A DNA stretch of 64,000 nt from NCBI GenBank assembly GCA_913031145.1, contig CAJWCO010000011.1, positions 1 through 64,000 of the forward strand, written 5' to 3'. The notes below the pieces were generated by a model. It was not told where the DNA came from, ran no database searches, and saw only the letters and a program-made list of their open reading frames with translations. The translations under genes were made by a program, and so were the position numbers. Source of the DNA: an uncultured Cellvibrionales bacterium (GTDB lineage: Bacteria; Pseudomonadota; Gammaproteobacteria; Pseudomonadales; Porticoccaceae). The stretch's first letter is position 1. Each line of letters begins with the position of its first letter. This document shows, piece after piece, positions 1-9,563 of the stretch.

Positions 1-48
1 GAAGAGGAAGAGGAAGAGGAAGAGGTAGAGGAAGAGGAAGAGGAAGAA
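1..48 (+). repeat. GAAGAG hexamer run in fimV
   Basis: Eight consecutive hexamers in the coding frame: four GAAGAG, one GTAGAG, two GAAGAG and one GAAGAA. They encode almost pure glutamate. The array starts at the first base of the window, so its full length is unknown. Confidence 0.9.
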
Positions 49-1347
49 GCTCTGGACCAAGCCTTCCTTAACGAGCTGAAGAATCAAACAGTTGGAGATT
101 TTGACATAGATAGGGTTAGCAGCGAAAATCTGAACGACGCGTTGCTTCTAGAAACAGAAACAGAAACAGAAACACATGTAGATACAGAAACAGAAACAGA
201 AACACATGTAGATACAGATACAGATACAGATACAGATACAGATACAGATATAGATACAGATATAGATACAGATACAGATATAGATATAGATATAGATATA
301 GTAGAAGCGCAAGATACTGCCCATGCCGAGCCAGTAATTATTGCAAAGCGTGCGAGCTTTTTAGGGCGTTTATTTGGAAGGCGTAACGAGCCAAAAGATA
401 GTGTCGAGATGGCACCAGTTGCAGATATAGAGATTGAGCAGGAACCGGAGCGGTCTGATGAAGAAGCCCTTGAAGTGGAGTTAGATGCGGTTGAAAAGAT
501 TTCCGATTTGGAGATAGCGGGTGAGTACCAAGAAGAGAGAATTACTGAAGCCGCTTCCCATCATATGCCGGAGAGCCAGATTTCATCGGGTATTCAAGAC
601 GACGAATTGAAATACAGTAAGCCTGATGTTGGTGAGGTCATAACGGACCCTAATGAGGAAGTCGTGAGCGATAAATTTGAGGACGAAGAGAGTCACCCTT
701 TGGGGAAGGCCTACGGCCCTGACAGCTATAATTTTGAAGGCGATGTTGTGAGCGATGTAAGAGTGACAGAGCGCACCCTTGTTCCGGATCCATCGGACGA
801 TCGCACAGATCTTGAAGAGCCCCGAGTTGACAACGACCTAGAGTTAGATGATTTTAAGCATATTTTTGACGAAGACGATCAAGAATTTAATCAAGACGAA
901 AAAGATGCCGATGCCGTTGCCACGAGTGAGTCTGAGCCGATATTTGAGCTCGCTGAGGGAAGTTCGGAGATCATAGCTGAACCTTTGGTTAATCCGGAGG
1001 AACTAGGTTTGTTGAAGTTTTTTGATGATCCAGAAATAACGGATGACACCGTTCCGCGAGTCTTGGAATCTGTGGATGCAAGCACCGATCTAAAAGCGGA
1101 TTTGGAAGATTTTGAGAGTTTTTTGAAACTTCAGTCGGCGCTCACGGGAAGTACCGATCGCCAAGAAACAGTCAAGAGCACGTTGGGCTTGTATAACATT
1201 GACAGTACCGAAGTAAAGTTTGCCGTCGCTGAAACCTACATACAAGAGGGAAATCTAGTAGGGGCTAAAGAAGTATTAGAAGATATAACGAAGCAAGATG
1301 ATAGCAAGGATAAGGCTCGAGCGCGTCGATTACTTGAAACACTGTAG
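1..1347 (+). CDS. fimV: FimV-like protein, C-terminal part (5' end outside window)
   Basis: The frame is open from base 1 to the stop at 1345-1347, so this is the 3' part of a longer gene; the TTG at 142 is not the true start. The visible part is very acidic: a Glu-rich run encoded by bases 1-48, then alternating Glu-Thr, Asp-Thr and Asp-Ile dipeptides (bases 151-300), then a long Asp/Glu-rich linker. The last ~45 residues form a TPR-like helix pair (KFAVAETYIQEGNLVGAKEVLEDI) matching the conserved FimV C-terminal domain as I know it. FimV is an inner-membrane, peptidoglycan-binding polar hub protein for type IV pili and twitching in Pseudomonas. Position directly upstream of truA is the classic FimV location. 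The LysM and membrane parts would lie off the left edge, so identity rests on the tail and synteny. Confidence 0.8.
   Translation, partial: EEEEEEEEVEEEEEEEALDQAFLNELKNQTVGDFDIDRVSSENLNDALLLETETETETHVDTETETETHVDTDTDTDTDTDTDIDTDIDTDTDIDIDIDIVEAQDTAHAEPVIIAKRASFLGRLFGRRNEPKDSVEMAPVADIEIEQEPERSDEEALEVELDAVEKISDLEIAGEYQEERITEAASHHMPESQISSGIQDDELKYSKPDVGEVITDPNEEVVSDKFEDEESHPLGKAYGPDSYNFEGDVVSDVRVTERTLVPDPSDDRTDLEEPRVDNDLELDDFKHIFDEDDQEFNQDEKDADAVATSESEPIFELAEGSSEIIAEPLVNPEELGLLKFFDDPEITDDTVPRVLESVDASTDLKADLEDFESFLKLQSALTGSTDRQETVKSTLGLYNIDSTEVKFAVAETYIQEGNLVGAKEVLEDITKQDDSKDKARARRLLETL
151..300 (+). repeat. 25-unit hexanucleotide array (GAAACA / GATACA / GATATA) in fimV
   Basis: Exactly 25 hexamers in register with the codons: four GAAACA, CATGTA, GATACA, three GAAACA, CATGTA, then fifteen units that mix GATACA and GATATA. 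The encoded dipeptides are Glu-Thr, His-Val, Asp-Thr and Asp-Ile. A higher-order 30-base unit (hexamers plus CATGTA GATACA) occurs twice near the left end. Unit length is a multiple of three, so copy-number changes would keep the reading frame. Confidence 0.95.
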
Positions 1348-1361
1348 CGGCTGTTCACATT

Positions 1362-2240
1362 GTGATTAATTGGGATTACTCGATCAATGCTAGAGTACCT
1401 TGTGGATATTGTTTGCCGGAAGGGGTAACCCGATACGCAGCTATCGTTAGCTATAACGGCAGTGCTTACAGCGGGTTTCAGCGTCAAAAAGATCAAGTGA
1501 CAGTGCAAGGCGAACTCGAAACTGGGTTAAGTTCGATCGCGAACACTCCGATTGTTATTGCTGCATCGGGCAGAACAGATTCTGGGGTGCACGCTAGCCA
1601 TCAAGTGATTCATTTTGATTCAAAAAGTATTCGGTCAAGCGCTAACTGGATAAAAGGTACGAATAGTCGTTTACCTTCAGACATCAGCTTGAGCTGGGCA
1701 CGGGATGTCGAGCCACAATTCCATGCGAGATTTAGCGCAGAGTCGAGAACTTACCGATATGTCATTGGTAGATCTGTGAGCCGTCCAGCTCTATTGGCCG
1801 ATTTCATGACTTGGACTCAATATCCGTTAGACACGCGTAAGATGTCGGAAGCGTGCTCGTACCTTTTGGGGGAGCAGGACTTTTCGACGTTTAGAGGTGC
1901 AACATGCCAGTCCCGCTCGCCCTGTCGAGAAGTCACGAGAGCTGTTATATACGATTATGATGATTGGGTCATTTTTGAAATTAGTGCGAATGCTTTTGTC
2001 TTGCACATGGTTAGAAATATTGTTGGGTCGCTGCTAGAGGTCGGTTATGGGCGTCAGCCACCGCACTGGGTAGCGGCGTTGTTACAGGGCCGGGATCGAA
2101 CAAAGGCGGCGGCTACTGCGCCAGCCCGAGGGCTATACTTGGTGGCGGTGGACTATCCGGCCGGCTATAGTCTGCCGATCGCCGAAAAAGGCCCGCTATT
2201 TTTACCTCGGGATATGGGCGTTCCTGTTTCCCCAACGTAA
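1362..2240 (+). CDS. truA: tRNA pseudouridine(38-40) synthase TruA
   Basis: TruA converts U38-U40 in the anticodon stem-loop of many tRNAs to pseudouridine. The catalytic Asp lies in GRTDSGVHA (Asp73 with the GTG start at 1362). Other family signatures are YNGSAYSGFQRQ near the N-terminus, RTYRY, DFSTFRGATCQS and the C-terminal FVLHMVRNIVGSLLEVG. The first ~20 residues have no counterpart I recognise in the family, which usually begins just before the TRYA strand, so TTG 1413 (residue 18) is a plausible alternative start. The gene starts 14 bases after the fimV stop and precedes trpF, the usual arrangement in Pseudomonas-like genomes. Confidence 0.95.
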   Translation: MINWDYSINARVPCGYCLPEGVTRYAAIVSYNGSAYSGFQRQKDQVTVQGELETGLSSIANTPIVIAASGRTDSGVHASHQVIHFDSKSIRSSANWIKGTNSRLPSDISLSWARDVEPQFHARFSAESRTYRYVIGRSVSRPALLADFMTWTQYPLDTRKMSEACSYLLGEQDFSTFRGATCQSRSPCREVTRAVIYDYDDWVIFEISANAFVLHMVRNIVGSLLEVGYGRQPPHWVAALLQGRDRTKAAATAPARGLYLVAVDYPAGYSLPIAEKGPLFLPRDMGVPVSPT

Positions 2241-2263
2241 CGATTATTTTTTAGGGAACGTCT

Positions 2264-2884
2264 ATGCCGGTTAAAGTCAAAATATGCGGTATTACAACGC
2301 CTGCGCAGGCAGAGGTTGCCCAGAACGTTGGGGTGGATGCACTGGGTTTGGTGCTCTATAAAAAAAGCTCGCGCTATGTGGAGGCGTACAAGGCACGTTC
2401 GATTTGCGACGTTGTTGATAAACACGTCAAGACGATCGCGCTGTTGGTGAATGCCACGAAAAAACAAGTTGAACAGACAATTGAAGAATTAAATCCCGAT
2501 TTTTTGCAGTTTCATGGTGATGAGACGGCTGAATTCTGCAATCAATTCAAATTCCCCTTCATACGCGCAATACGGATGCAAGATCACTTGCATATTGCAA
2601 CGGCGATTAAAGGTTATAGAGCGAGCGGCGGTTTCTTATTCGACGCATGGGAAAATGCAAAATATGGCGGTACTGGCTCGTCTTTTGACTGGGGTAGATT
2701 ACCGCAAATACGAGATTTTCGTTTGGTGCTTGCGGGCGGTTTAACCATTGATAATGTGGCTCAAGCGGTTGCGATGGTGTCACCTGACATGGTTGATGTG
2801 AGTGGCGGCGTCGAGAGCTCGCCTGGGGTTAAGGATCCGCATTTGATGGCTGAATTTATTCGGCGCGCCAAAGCAGTCCCCTAA
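2264..2884 (+). CDS. trpF: Phosphoribosylanthranilate isomerase TrpF
   Basis: Catalyses the Amadori rearrangement of phosphoribosylanthranilate to CdRP in tryptophan synthesis. The 206-residue single TIM barrel is of standard length. The general base Cys8 (VKICGIT) and general acid Asp127 (LFDAW) are present, as are the phosphate-binding LAGGLT and DVSGGVESSPG loops. It lies 23 bases after truA and 81 bases before accD. trpB and trpA, which sit between trpF and accD in many proteobacteria, are absent here, as in Pseudomonas. Confidence 0.96.
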   Translation: MPVKVKICGITTPAQAEVAQNVGVDALGLVLYKKSSRYVEAYKARSICDVVDKHVKTIALLVNATKKQVEQTIEELNPDFLQFHGDETAEFCNQFKFPFIRAIRMQDHLHIATAIKGYRASGGFLFDAWENAKYGGTGSSFDWGRLPQIRDFRLVLAGGLTIDNVAQAVAMVSPDMVDVSGGVESSPGVKDPHLMAEFIRRAKAVP

Positions 2885-2965
2885 TTGATAGGCATTCGTT
2901 ACTCACAAGGTTTAGCGTGGTAACATATTGCAGTAATTTTAACGATCAAGTGCGTCGAGAAAACT

Positions 2966-3832
2966 ATGAATTGGTTAAGTCGTATCCGCCCCAGCGGTCC
3001 TACCTACAGTGACAGGTCAAATTCAGTCCCAGAGGGCTTATGGAAAAAGTGTCCGAAGTGCGCGGCACCCCTGTATCGCCCAGAGCTCGAGAAAAACTTG
3101 GATGTTTGCCCTAAATGTGAACACCATATGCGCATTGGGGCGCGCCGCCGCTTAGATATATTTCTTGATCCTGATGGTCGCGTTGAGTTGGGTATGGATG
3201 TCGAAACCGTTGATCAACTTAAGTTTCGAGATGTCAAACGTTACCGAGATAGAATTCTCGATGCACAAAAGAAAACTGGCGAGAAAGATGCGCTTCTTAC
3301 TATGGAAGGCACGTTGCGGGATTTACCTGTGGTGGTGTGTGCCTTTGAATTTGCGTTTCACGGAGGTTCAATGGGTTACGCAGTAGGCGAGCGGTTTACG
3401 CGTGCGGCTAATACCGCGTTGCACTCTAATAAGCCATTGATCTGTTTCTCTGCCACGGGGGGAGCGCGGATGCAAGAAGCGCTGATTTCCCTTATGCAAA
3501 TGGCGAAAACGAGTGCTGTGCTTGAGCGACTCCGGGTGGCGGGTGTGCCTTATGTATCCGTCATGACTGACCCGGTTTATGGAGGCGTATCTGCGAGCTT
3601 AGCGATGCTTGGAGACCTAAATATTGCAGAACCGGCTGCGCGAGCAGGCTTCGCAGGGCCGAACATCATTGAGCAGACAATCCGCCAAAAACTACCGAAA
3701 GGATTTCAGCGCAGTGAGTTTTTGTTAGAAAAGGGTCATATTGATATGATCATTAGCCGCCGCGAGCTGCGAGAGCGTATCGCAAGCCTTTTGTCGAAGT
3801 TTACGCATAGGCCCGAACCTGTCGATGTCTAA
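2966..3832 (+). CDS. accD: Acetyl-CoA carboxylase carboxyltransferase subunit beta AccD
   Basis: Beta subunit of the carboxyltransferase that moves CO2 from biotin-BCCP to acetyl-CoA, the first step of fatty acid synthesis; works with AccA. The N-terminal zinc ribbon is clear: Cys29, Cys32, Cys48 and Cys51 (KCPKC...VCPKC). The crotonase-fold domain follows with [30 protein letters not shown] and [11 protein letters not shown]. At 288 residues it has normal length. Its end overlaps the folC start by 8 bases, indicating translational coupling. Confidence 0.97.
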   Translation: MNWLSRIRPSGPTYSDRSNSVPEGLWKKCPKCAAPLYRPELEKNLDVCPKCEHHMRIGARRRLDIFLDPDGRVELGMDVETVDQLKFRDVKRYRDRILDAQKKTGEKDALLTMEGTLRDLPVVVCAFEFAFHGGSMGYAVGERFTRAANTALHSNKPLICFSATGGARMQEALISLMQMAKTSAVLERLRVAGVPYVSVMTDPVYGGVSASLAMLGDLNIAEPAARAGFAGPNIIEQTIRQKLPKGFQRSEFLLEKGHIDMIISRRELRERIASLLSKFTHRPEPVDV

Positions 3833-5108
3833 AACGCTTTTGGCTGAATGGTTAGATAGGTTAGAGAGGCAGCATCCGTTTGAGATCGACTTAGGACTGG
3901 AACGCGTTGCTAAGGTGTGGGGTCGCTTACAGCTGGAGGGTTACCGACAACCATTGCGGCCTCCCGTCACTATTTCAGTGGCAGGCACGAATGGAAAAGG
4001 CTCATGCGTTGCCGCAATGGAAGCTGTTCTGCTGGCTCATGGCGTTTCAGTCGGTGCATTTACCTCGCCACATTTTTTGAGATACAACGAACGAATTCGC
4101 GTTGCCGGACATCCCGTTGATGACGCGCTCATCATTAAAGCCTTTGAGTGTATAGACCAAGTTCGCGGTTCCATCTCATTGAGTTATTTCGAATATGGTA
4201 CCTTGGCAGCTTTGTGGATTTTTGCTGATCAATCGGTGAAAGTTCGTTTGCTTGAGGTGGGTCTGGGCGGGCGCTTGGATGCCGTAAATATTATTGACGC
4301 TGATGTTTCTGTGATAACCAGTATTGCGCTAGACCACCAGCAGTGGTTGGGGGAGACGGTGGCAGAGATTGCGAAAGAGAAATTAGGTATTGCGCGAGCA
4401 CACCGACCTCTCGTTTGGGGCGAGCGCGCCGTTTCTTTAGACTTTCAGAAGTTGATCGGTGGCACGATGGCTGAGCCGCAGGTCTTGGGGCGAGATTACG
4501 ATGCGCAATTGACTGGCGAATCTGCAACCATTTCGGTCGGGACAGTGCTCGGTCGCACCGAGGTGCCTGACATTACTGGCGACCTGACTCTTGTAGAGAG
4601 CAGAGCAATGGCACTCCAGGCATTGGCAGTCGCTGACATCCCTTTAGATGTAGGTCGATGTCAGCGCGCAATCAATACCCTGTCGATGCTGGGCCGCTTT
4701 CAGAGGACCACTTTTCGCGGTATACCTGTGATTTTAGATGTGGCTCATAATCCGGCAGCCGCTAAATTATTGTCCGATCGTTTGAGTGGCTTAGGTGGGA
4801 CTTTTCTAGCAGTGGCCTCGGTGCTGCAGGATAAAGATTGGGCGGGGATTGTCGCGTCGTTAGCCACTCAAATCACGCGGTGGCACTTGGCCAAAATCGC
4901 ATCAGAGGCACGAGCGGCTGATGCCCACTCTTTGTTACAAGTGGTGTACAATGAAGGGCTTGCGGGAATCTCATATGAGCATATATCTGACGCCTTTCTG
5001 TCGGCTATTGATCAGGCGGTTGAAGGCGAAAGTGTGGTTGTGTTGGGTTCTTTTCATACGGTGGCAGACGTGTTGAAAGTGATGGGCTCGGGAGAGCATG
5101 TTGGGTAA
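3825..5108 (+). CDS. folC: Bifunctional folylpolyglutamate/dihydrofolate synthase FolC
   Basis: Adds glutamate to dihydropteroate and polyglutamate tails to folates. The ATP-binding P-loop GTNGKGS is at residues 54-60, followed by the folate-loop region [13 protein letters not shown] and [13 protein letters not shown]; the C-terminal ligase domain has DVAHNPAA. 427 residues is typical. It overlaps accD by 8 bases and the next gene by 11 bases, so the accD-folC-SPOR block is probably one transcript. Confidence 0.96.
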   Translation: MSKTLLAEWLDRLERQHPFEIDLGLERVAKVWGRLQLEGYRQPLRPPVTISVAGTNGKGSCVAAMEAVLLAHGVSVGAFTSPHFLRYNERIRVAGHPVDDALIIKAFECIDQVRGSISLSYFEYGTLAALWIFADQSVKVRLLEVGLGGRLDAVNIIDADVSVITSIALDHQQWLGETVAEIAKEKLGIARAHRPLVWGERAVSLDFQKLIGGTMAEPQVLGRDYDAQLTGESATISVGTVLGRTEVPDITGDLTLVESRAMALQALAVADIPLDVGRCQRAINTLSMLGRFQRTTFRGIPVILDVAHNPAAAKLLSDRLSGLGGTFLAVASVLQDKDWAGIVASLATQITRWHLAKIASEARAADAHSLLQVVYNEGLAGISYEHISDAFLSAIDQAVEGESVVVLGSFHTVADVLKVMGSGEHVG

Positions 5109-5619
5109 GTCCGTGCAGGCCAAATTAGCATTGGCGCTATCGGTTGTGTTGATGATCTGGCTGATAGCGGCACTTTCCGGTTGGTATAAACGGCCTGCGG
5201 TGGACCAGACTCGGCGCATACCTGCCGCACCCGGCATCAGTGCCATAGACCTATTAATGCCGCAGATTGATACGAATACAACGCAGGACATCGTCGCCAA
5301 AGGATTGTTTGACCCAGACAATCTGCGCCTTGTTCCAGCGGGTGAGGCCCCTATTTATGGGCTGGACGAGCAAGGGATGCCATTTGTTTGGCTGTTGCTA
5401 GTCGAGGAGACAGATGACTTGAACAAAGCTGAACTAACGCTAGGAAACGTGAGGTCGCTAGGCTACAAAGCGTTTATACAGCGAAGTGGGCCCACTGAAA
5501 AAGTTCTTTATGGGGTTTATATCGGGCCTAATTTGCAACGCAGCCGATTGCACGAGGCGATGACTCGGCTCGATAAACAGCTTGGGATTCGGGGGGAATT
5601 GTACCAGCATGTTCGTTAG
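5098..5619 (+). CDS. SPOR-domain membrane protein (DedD-like)
   Basis: A 173-residue protein with a short cytoplasmic N-terminus, one membrane helix at about residues 8-29 (LALALSVVLMIWLIAALSGWY), a linker, and a C-terminal SPOR-like domain (FVWLLLVEETDDLNKAELTLGNVRSLGYKAFIQ...YGVYIGP). SPOR domains bind denuded peptidoglycan at the division septum. The gene occupies the dedD position between folC and cvpA seen in Pseudomonas and E. coli. Sequence similarity to DedD outside the SPOR fold is low, so I leave the symbol blank. Confidence 0.8.
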   Translation: MLGKSVQAKLALALSVVLMIWLIAALSGWYKRPAVDQTRRIPAAPGISAIDLLMPQIDTNTTQDIVAKGLFDPDNLRLVPAGEAPIYGLDEQGMPFVWLLLVEETDDLNKAELTLGNVRSLGYKAFIQRSGPTEKVLYGVYIGPNLQRSRLHEAMTRLDKQLGIRGELYQHVR

Positions 5620-5646
5620 TACGACGCGGTTGATGGAGCGACATTT

Positions 5647-6147
5647 GTGACCTTGGCTACGATTGACTATGCCATAATGGTCGTTGTTTGCTTCTCCACT
5701 ATTCTAAGCCTTTTTCGTGGCTTTATCAGGGAAGCATTCTCGCTTTTAGCGTGGGTTGTGGCCTATGGTGTCACCGTCGCGTATACAGACAGTGCTGCCG
5801 TGTATTTAGCAGATTATGTGGAGTTTCCGCCAGTTCGTCTTGCGGTGGCGGGATTAGGTTTGTTCGTTGCGACATTATTGTTGGGATCGATTGTAGGCTC
5901 CATGCTGACTGCGCTAGTGCGGGTTTCGGGGCTTGGCGCTTTTGACCGTATGATAGGGGTGATGTTTGGTCTTTCTAGAGGCGTTCTAATCAATCTGGCA
6001 TTGATTATTCTGGTGCCAAATGTGATTCCTATTTCGCAGGAGTCTTGGTGGAGGGAGTCGGCACTTATTCCATATTTTTTAGAGTTCGAGGTATGGGGTA
6101 CGGCGACTTTTTTGTGGTTTTTAGATTTTTTTCTTGCTTGGATGTGA
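5647..6147 (+). CDS. cvpA: CvpA family membrane protein
   Basis: A 166-residue protein with four predicted membrane segments. Family hallmarks are the early acidic-hydrophobic start (IDYAIMVVVCFSTILSLFRGFIREAFSLLAWV) and the central GLGAFDRMIGVMFGLSRG motif. CvpA is needed for colicin V production and affects envelope stress tolerance; its molecular role is unclear. GTG start at 5647 is supported by GGAG at 5635-5638. purF follows after 3 bases, the conserved cvpA-purF pair. Confidence 0.93.
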   Translation: MTLATIDYAIMVVVCFSTILSLFRGFIREAFSLLAWVVAYGVTVAYTDSAAVYLADYVEFPPVRLAVAGLGLFVATLLLGSIVGSMLTALVRVSGLGAFDRMIGVMFGLSRGVLINLALIILVPNVIPISQESWWRESALIPYFLEFEVWGTATFLWFLDFFLAWM

Positions 6148-6150
6148 CCA

Positions 6151-7692
6151 ATGTGCGGAGTTGTTGGTATTTGGGGAACCGCTGATGTGAACGTGCGGCT
6201 TTATGACGCGCTGACGATTCTTCAGCATCGCGGTCAAGACGCGGCGGGAATTGTGACTGAACAAAATGGTCAGTTTTATCAGTGCAAGTCAGATGGCTTA
6301 GCTCGCGATGTTTTTCACCGGCGAGATATGATGCAATTAGCCGGGCGAGTGGGGATCGGGCACGTCCGATATCCGACGGCAGGGAGTTCTGGTCCGGCCT
6401 TGGCGCAACCTTTGTACGTGAATTCGCCCTATGGTATCTGTATAGGACACAATGGTAATCTGACAAATACACAAGCCTTACGAGAGGATATTACGCAGAT
6501 AGATCTTCGTCATCTGAATACCGATTCTGATACTGAAGTTCTGCTTAATGTGTTTGCCCATGCACTGCAGCTACGAGGGAAATTAACACCCGAAAGTGAC
6601 GATATATTCGCGGCGGTTCAACATGTACATCAACGGTGTAACGGTGCTTTTGCCGCGGTGGGTTTAATAGCTGAACACGGACTCTTCGCTTTTCGTGACC
6701 GCTGCGGTATCCGCCCTCTGTGTTTTGGTAAACGCGAGGGGGGGTTGGGTACAGAGTACGCAGTTGCGTCTGAAAGTGTGGTTTTAGACAGTCTGGGATT
6801 TACGCTTATTCGTGACCTGGAGCCCGGCGAGGCCTTGTTTGTGGACAATGTTGGCCGGCTTCATCATCGGCAATGCGCCGAACACCATCAATTGGTTCCC
6901 TGTATTTTCGAGCATGTGTATTTCGCGCGCCCAGATTCAATGATGGACAATATATCAGTCTATAAATGTCGGCTTCGCATGGGTGAGCGGTTGGCAGATA
7001 AAATATTACGTACGTGGCCTGATCATGATATTGACGTCGTTATTCCTATCCCAGATACGAGTCGGGTTTCAGCCCAAGCACTTGCCGAACGTTTAGGTAT
7101 CAAGCTGCGCGAGGGCTTCATGAAAAATCGCTACATTGGCCGGACGTTTATTATGCCCGGTCAGAAAGAGCGAAAGAAGTCGGTTCGACAGAAACTTAAC
7201 GCGGTGAAACTCGAATTTGCTGGAAAGAATGTGCTCTTGGTTGATGACTCCATTGTCCGCGGTACGACGTCCAGAGAAATTATTCAAATGGCTCGGGATG
7301 CTGGCGCCCGTAAGGTCTACATGGCTTCAGCGGCGCCGGGTGTGCGCTTTCCCAATGTGTATGGTATCGACATGCCAGTGGCATCCGAACTCATTGCGCA
7401 TGGGCGAAGCGATGACTCAGTGGGTGAGGCGATTGGGGCGGACCGAATGATCTATCAAGACCTTCAAGACTTGGTCGCAGCTGCATCAGAGGGAAATCCT
7501 GAAATAGACCGGTTTGAGTGTTCAGTTTTTGACGGCCGATACATCACCGGTGACGTCGATGAGAGATATCTTACGAACTTAGAAAAGCTGCGCAGTGATG
7601 CCGCCAAGAATTCGGCACAGCTTGCGATGAATCTGGATGGTCCAGAGACGATTGGTATTTTTAATACCAGAACTCGAACTACAAGTGCATAA
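6151..7692 (+). CDS. purF: Amidophosphoribosyltransferase PurF
   Basis: First committed enzyme of purine synthesis: PRPP plus glutamine gives 5-phosphoribosylamine. It begins MCGVVGIWG, with Cys2 the N-terminal nucleophile of the class II glutaminase domain; RIGHVRYPTAG-like and HNGNLTN motifs follow. The PRTase domain carries the PRPP loop VLLVDDSIVRGTTS. 513 residues is normal. Downstream is metZ, again as in Pseudomonas. No PurR-like operator was recognised upstream. Confidence 0.97.
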   Translation: MCGVVGIWGTADVNVRLYDALTILQHRGQDAAGIVTEQNGQFYQCKSDGLARDVFHRRDMMQLAGRVGIGHVRYPTAGSSGPALAQPLYVNSPYGICIGHNGNLTNTQALREDITQIDLRHLNTDSDTEVLLNVFAHALQLRGKLTPESDDIFAAVQHVHQRCNGAFAAVGLIAEHGLFAFRDRCGIRPLCFGKREGGLGTEYAVASESVVLDSLGFTLIRDLEPGEALFVDNVGRLHHRQCAEHHQLVPCIFEHVYFARPDSMMDNISVYKCRLRMGERLADKILRTWPDHDIDVVIPIPDTSRVSAQALAERLGIKLREGFMKNRYIGRTFIMPGQKERKKSVRQKLNAVKLEFAGKNVLLVDDSIVRGTTSREIIQMARDAGARKVYMASAAPGVRFPNVYGIDMPVASELIAHGRSDDSVGEAIGADRMIYQDLQDLVAAASEGNPEIDRFECSVFDGRYITGDVDERYLTNLEKLRSDAAKNSAQLAMNLDGPETIGIFNTRTRTTSA

Positions 7693-7706
7693 GCCTGCAA
7701 AGAGCG

Positions 7707-8900
7707 GTGACCATGACAAAGCTAATCAGCGACGATTTTCATGACGACACGATCGCGATTCGTGGGGGTTATCATCGCACACCAGAAAAAGAGCATTCTG
7801 AGGCCCTATTTCTAACGTCAAGCTACGTCTTCGATAACTGTCAAGCTGCCGCGCAGTATTTTAGTAACGGGGTCGAGGGCAACGTTTATTCGCGCTACAC
7901 AAACCCAACGGTTCGGGCGTTCGAAGAACGATTGGCAGCCCTTGAAGGTGGTGAAAAAGCGGTAGCGACAGCCTCGGGAATGGCGGCAACATTGAGTGTT
8001 GTCATGAGTCTATTGAGAGCGGGCGACCACATTGTGTGCTCGCGGGATGTGTTTGGAAGCACTATCAGTTTGATGGACAATACAATTGCTAAATTTGGCG
8101 TCACAGTGACCTACGTGGGCTTAACAGACCTTCAAGGTTGGGAAAATGCACTCACACCGCAGACAAAAATGTTTTTTTGTGAGACGCCATCTAATCCGTT
8201 GTTGGAGATTGCTGATATCAGCGCGCTTTCTGGGTTAGCCAAGGCGGCAAAGTGTCTTCTCGTTGTCGATAACTGTCTGTGCACGCCTGCGCTTCAAAAA
8301 CCACTCGACTGGGGAGCGGATATTGTTGTGCACTCAGCGACAAAATATTTGGATGGGCAAGGCCGGTGTCTGGGCGGTGCGGTCGTTGGTAGTAAACACT
8401 TAATGGAGCCAGTGCTCGCATTCTTAAGGTGCGCGGGCCCCACTATGAGTGCATTTAATGCGTGGGTTTTTCTGAAAGGATTGGAAACACTAAATTTGCG
8501 CATGAGGGCTCATTCGGCAAGCGCGATGTCTCTTGCGTTATGGTTGCAAAAACAGTCAGGGGTTGTGTCGGTAAATTATCCAGGTCTCGAAAGCCATCTT
8601 GGACATGCCTTAGCGCGCCGACAGCAGAGCGATTTTGGCGGTGTTCTTTCCTTTTCTGTTAAAGGAATGCGAGATGCCGCTTGGCGTTTCATCGATGCGA
8701 CGAAGATGCTCTCACTCACAGCCAATTTGGGAGATGCAAAAAGTACGATAGTACACCCGGCAACAACGACTCACGGTCGATTGCATGAGAAACAGCGAGA
8801 AGTGGCGGGCATTACAGAAAATCTGATTAGGCTTTCTGTAGGCCTAGAACACGAAGCAGATATCAAGCGCGACCTGCAGTTGGGGCTCGACCAGATCTAA
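7707..8900 (+). CDS. metZ: O-succinylhomoserine sulfhydrylase MetZ
   Basis: PLP enzyme that makes homocysteine from O-succinylhomoserine and sulfide (direct sulfhydrylation). The Cys/Met-metabolism fold is clear: YSRYTNPTV, ATASGMAAT, ETPSNPLLEI, VDNC, and the Schiff-base lysine in SATKYLDGQGR (Lys213 from the GTG start). The GTG at 7707 and the ATG at 7713 are both possible starts. Naming as MetZ rather than MetB or MetY rests on its location after purF and the sequence around the PLP lysine. Confidence 0.92.
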   Translation: MTMTKLISDDFHDDTIAIRGGYHRTPEKEHSEALFLTSSYVFDNCQAAAQYFSNGVEGNVYSRYTNPTVRAFEERLAALEGGEKAVATASGMAATLSVVMSLLRAGDHIVCSRDVFGSTISLMDNTIAKFGVTVTYVGLTDLQGWENALTPQTKMFFCETPSNPLLEIADISALSGLAKAAKCLLVVDNCLCTPALQKPLDWGADIVVHSATKYLDGQGRCLGGAVVGSKHLMEPVLAFLRCAGPTMSAFNAWVFLKGLETLNLRMRAHSASAMSLALWLQKQSGVVSVNYPGLESHLGHALARRQQSDFGGVLSFSVKGMRDAAWRFIDATKMLSLTANLGDAKSTIVHPATTTHGRLHEKQREVAGITENLIRLSVGLEHEADIKRDLQLGLDQI

Positions 8901-8939
8901 TTTTTTTGTAGGTAAACGCCTGCAATTCAGGAGGTAACC

Positions 8940-9563
8940 ATGCGTACGCACATTTATGGGTTGTCATTGGAACACAGCTTGCCGGGCCGAACCGAGCCTG
9001 TTTCGATAACCGGGCAACATGCCGTAACAGGCGGCTGCATGCTACCGCCTTTTGGTGCCGGTCTTGAGCGCAGTACTTTTGCAATGGGCTGCTTTTGGGG
9101 AGCGGAGCGTCGATTTTGGCAGCAAAAAGGTGTTGAGGTCACGGCCGTTGGTTACGTTGGCGGTTACACGCCAAACCCGAGCTATCAGGAGGTGTGTTCA
9201 GGGCTAACCGGGCATACGGAAGCCGTACTTGTCGTGTATGACCCTGTCCAAGTCGTATTCGATCAGCTCTTAAAGGTCTTCTGGGAATCACATGACCCTA
9301 CGCAGGGTATGCGGCAGGGAAATGATGTTGGTACTCAGTATCGTTCAGGGATTTACTGTTCTACGCCAACTCAATTAGAACAAGCACTCGCCGCGCGAGG
9401 CCGATTACAGCCACAACTGTCTGCGAAAGGTTATCCTGAGATCTCATCAGAAATTGTGATGGCACCAGAGTTTTACTATGCCGAGAGTTACCATCAGCAA
9501 TATTTGGCAAAGACCCCGGGGGGATATTGTGGGCTTCAGGGTGTTGGCATTACCTACGCGTAA
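8940..9563 (+). CDS. msrA: Peptide methionine (S)-sulfoxide reductase MsrA
   Basis: Repairs methionine-S-sulfoxide in proteins. The catalytic GCFWGAE motif is at residues 50-56 (Cys51); [26 protein letters not shown] and the late [13 protein letters not shown] are family features, and a resolving Cys is near the C-terminus (GGYCGL). The ~40-residue N-terminal extension is like that of long MsrA forms. The start has one of the strongest ribosome-binding sites in the window (AGGAGG at 8929-8934). Confidence 0.96.
   Translation: MRTHIYGLSLEHSLPGRTEPVSITGQHAVTGGCMLPPFGAGLERSTFAMGCFWGAERRFWQQKGVEVTAVGYVGGYTPNPSYQEVCSGLTGHTEAVLVVYDPVQVVFDQLLKVFWESHDPTQGMRQGNDVGTQYRSGIYCSTPTQLEQALAARGRLQPQLSAKGYPEISSEIVMAPEFYYAESYHQQYLAKTPGGYCGLQGVGITYA

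Noticed and set aside
151-300. CRISPR-like or intergenic satellite array
   Set aside because: The units are hexamers in frame within a long coding region with no spacers.
8863-9084. Minus-strand ORF over the metZ-msrA junction
   Set aside because: Runs against two certain genes and has no features of a protein.
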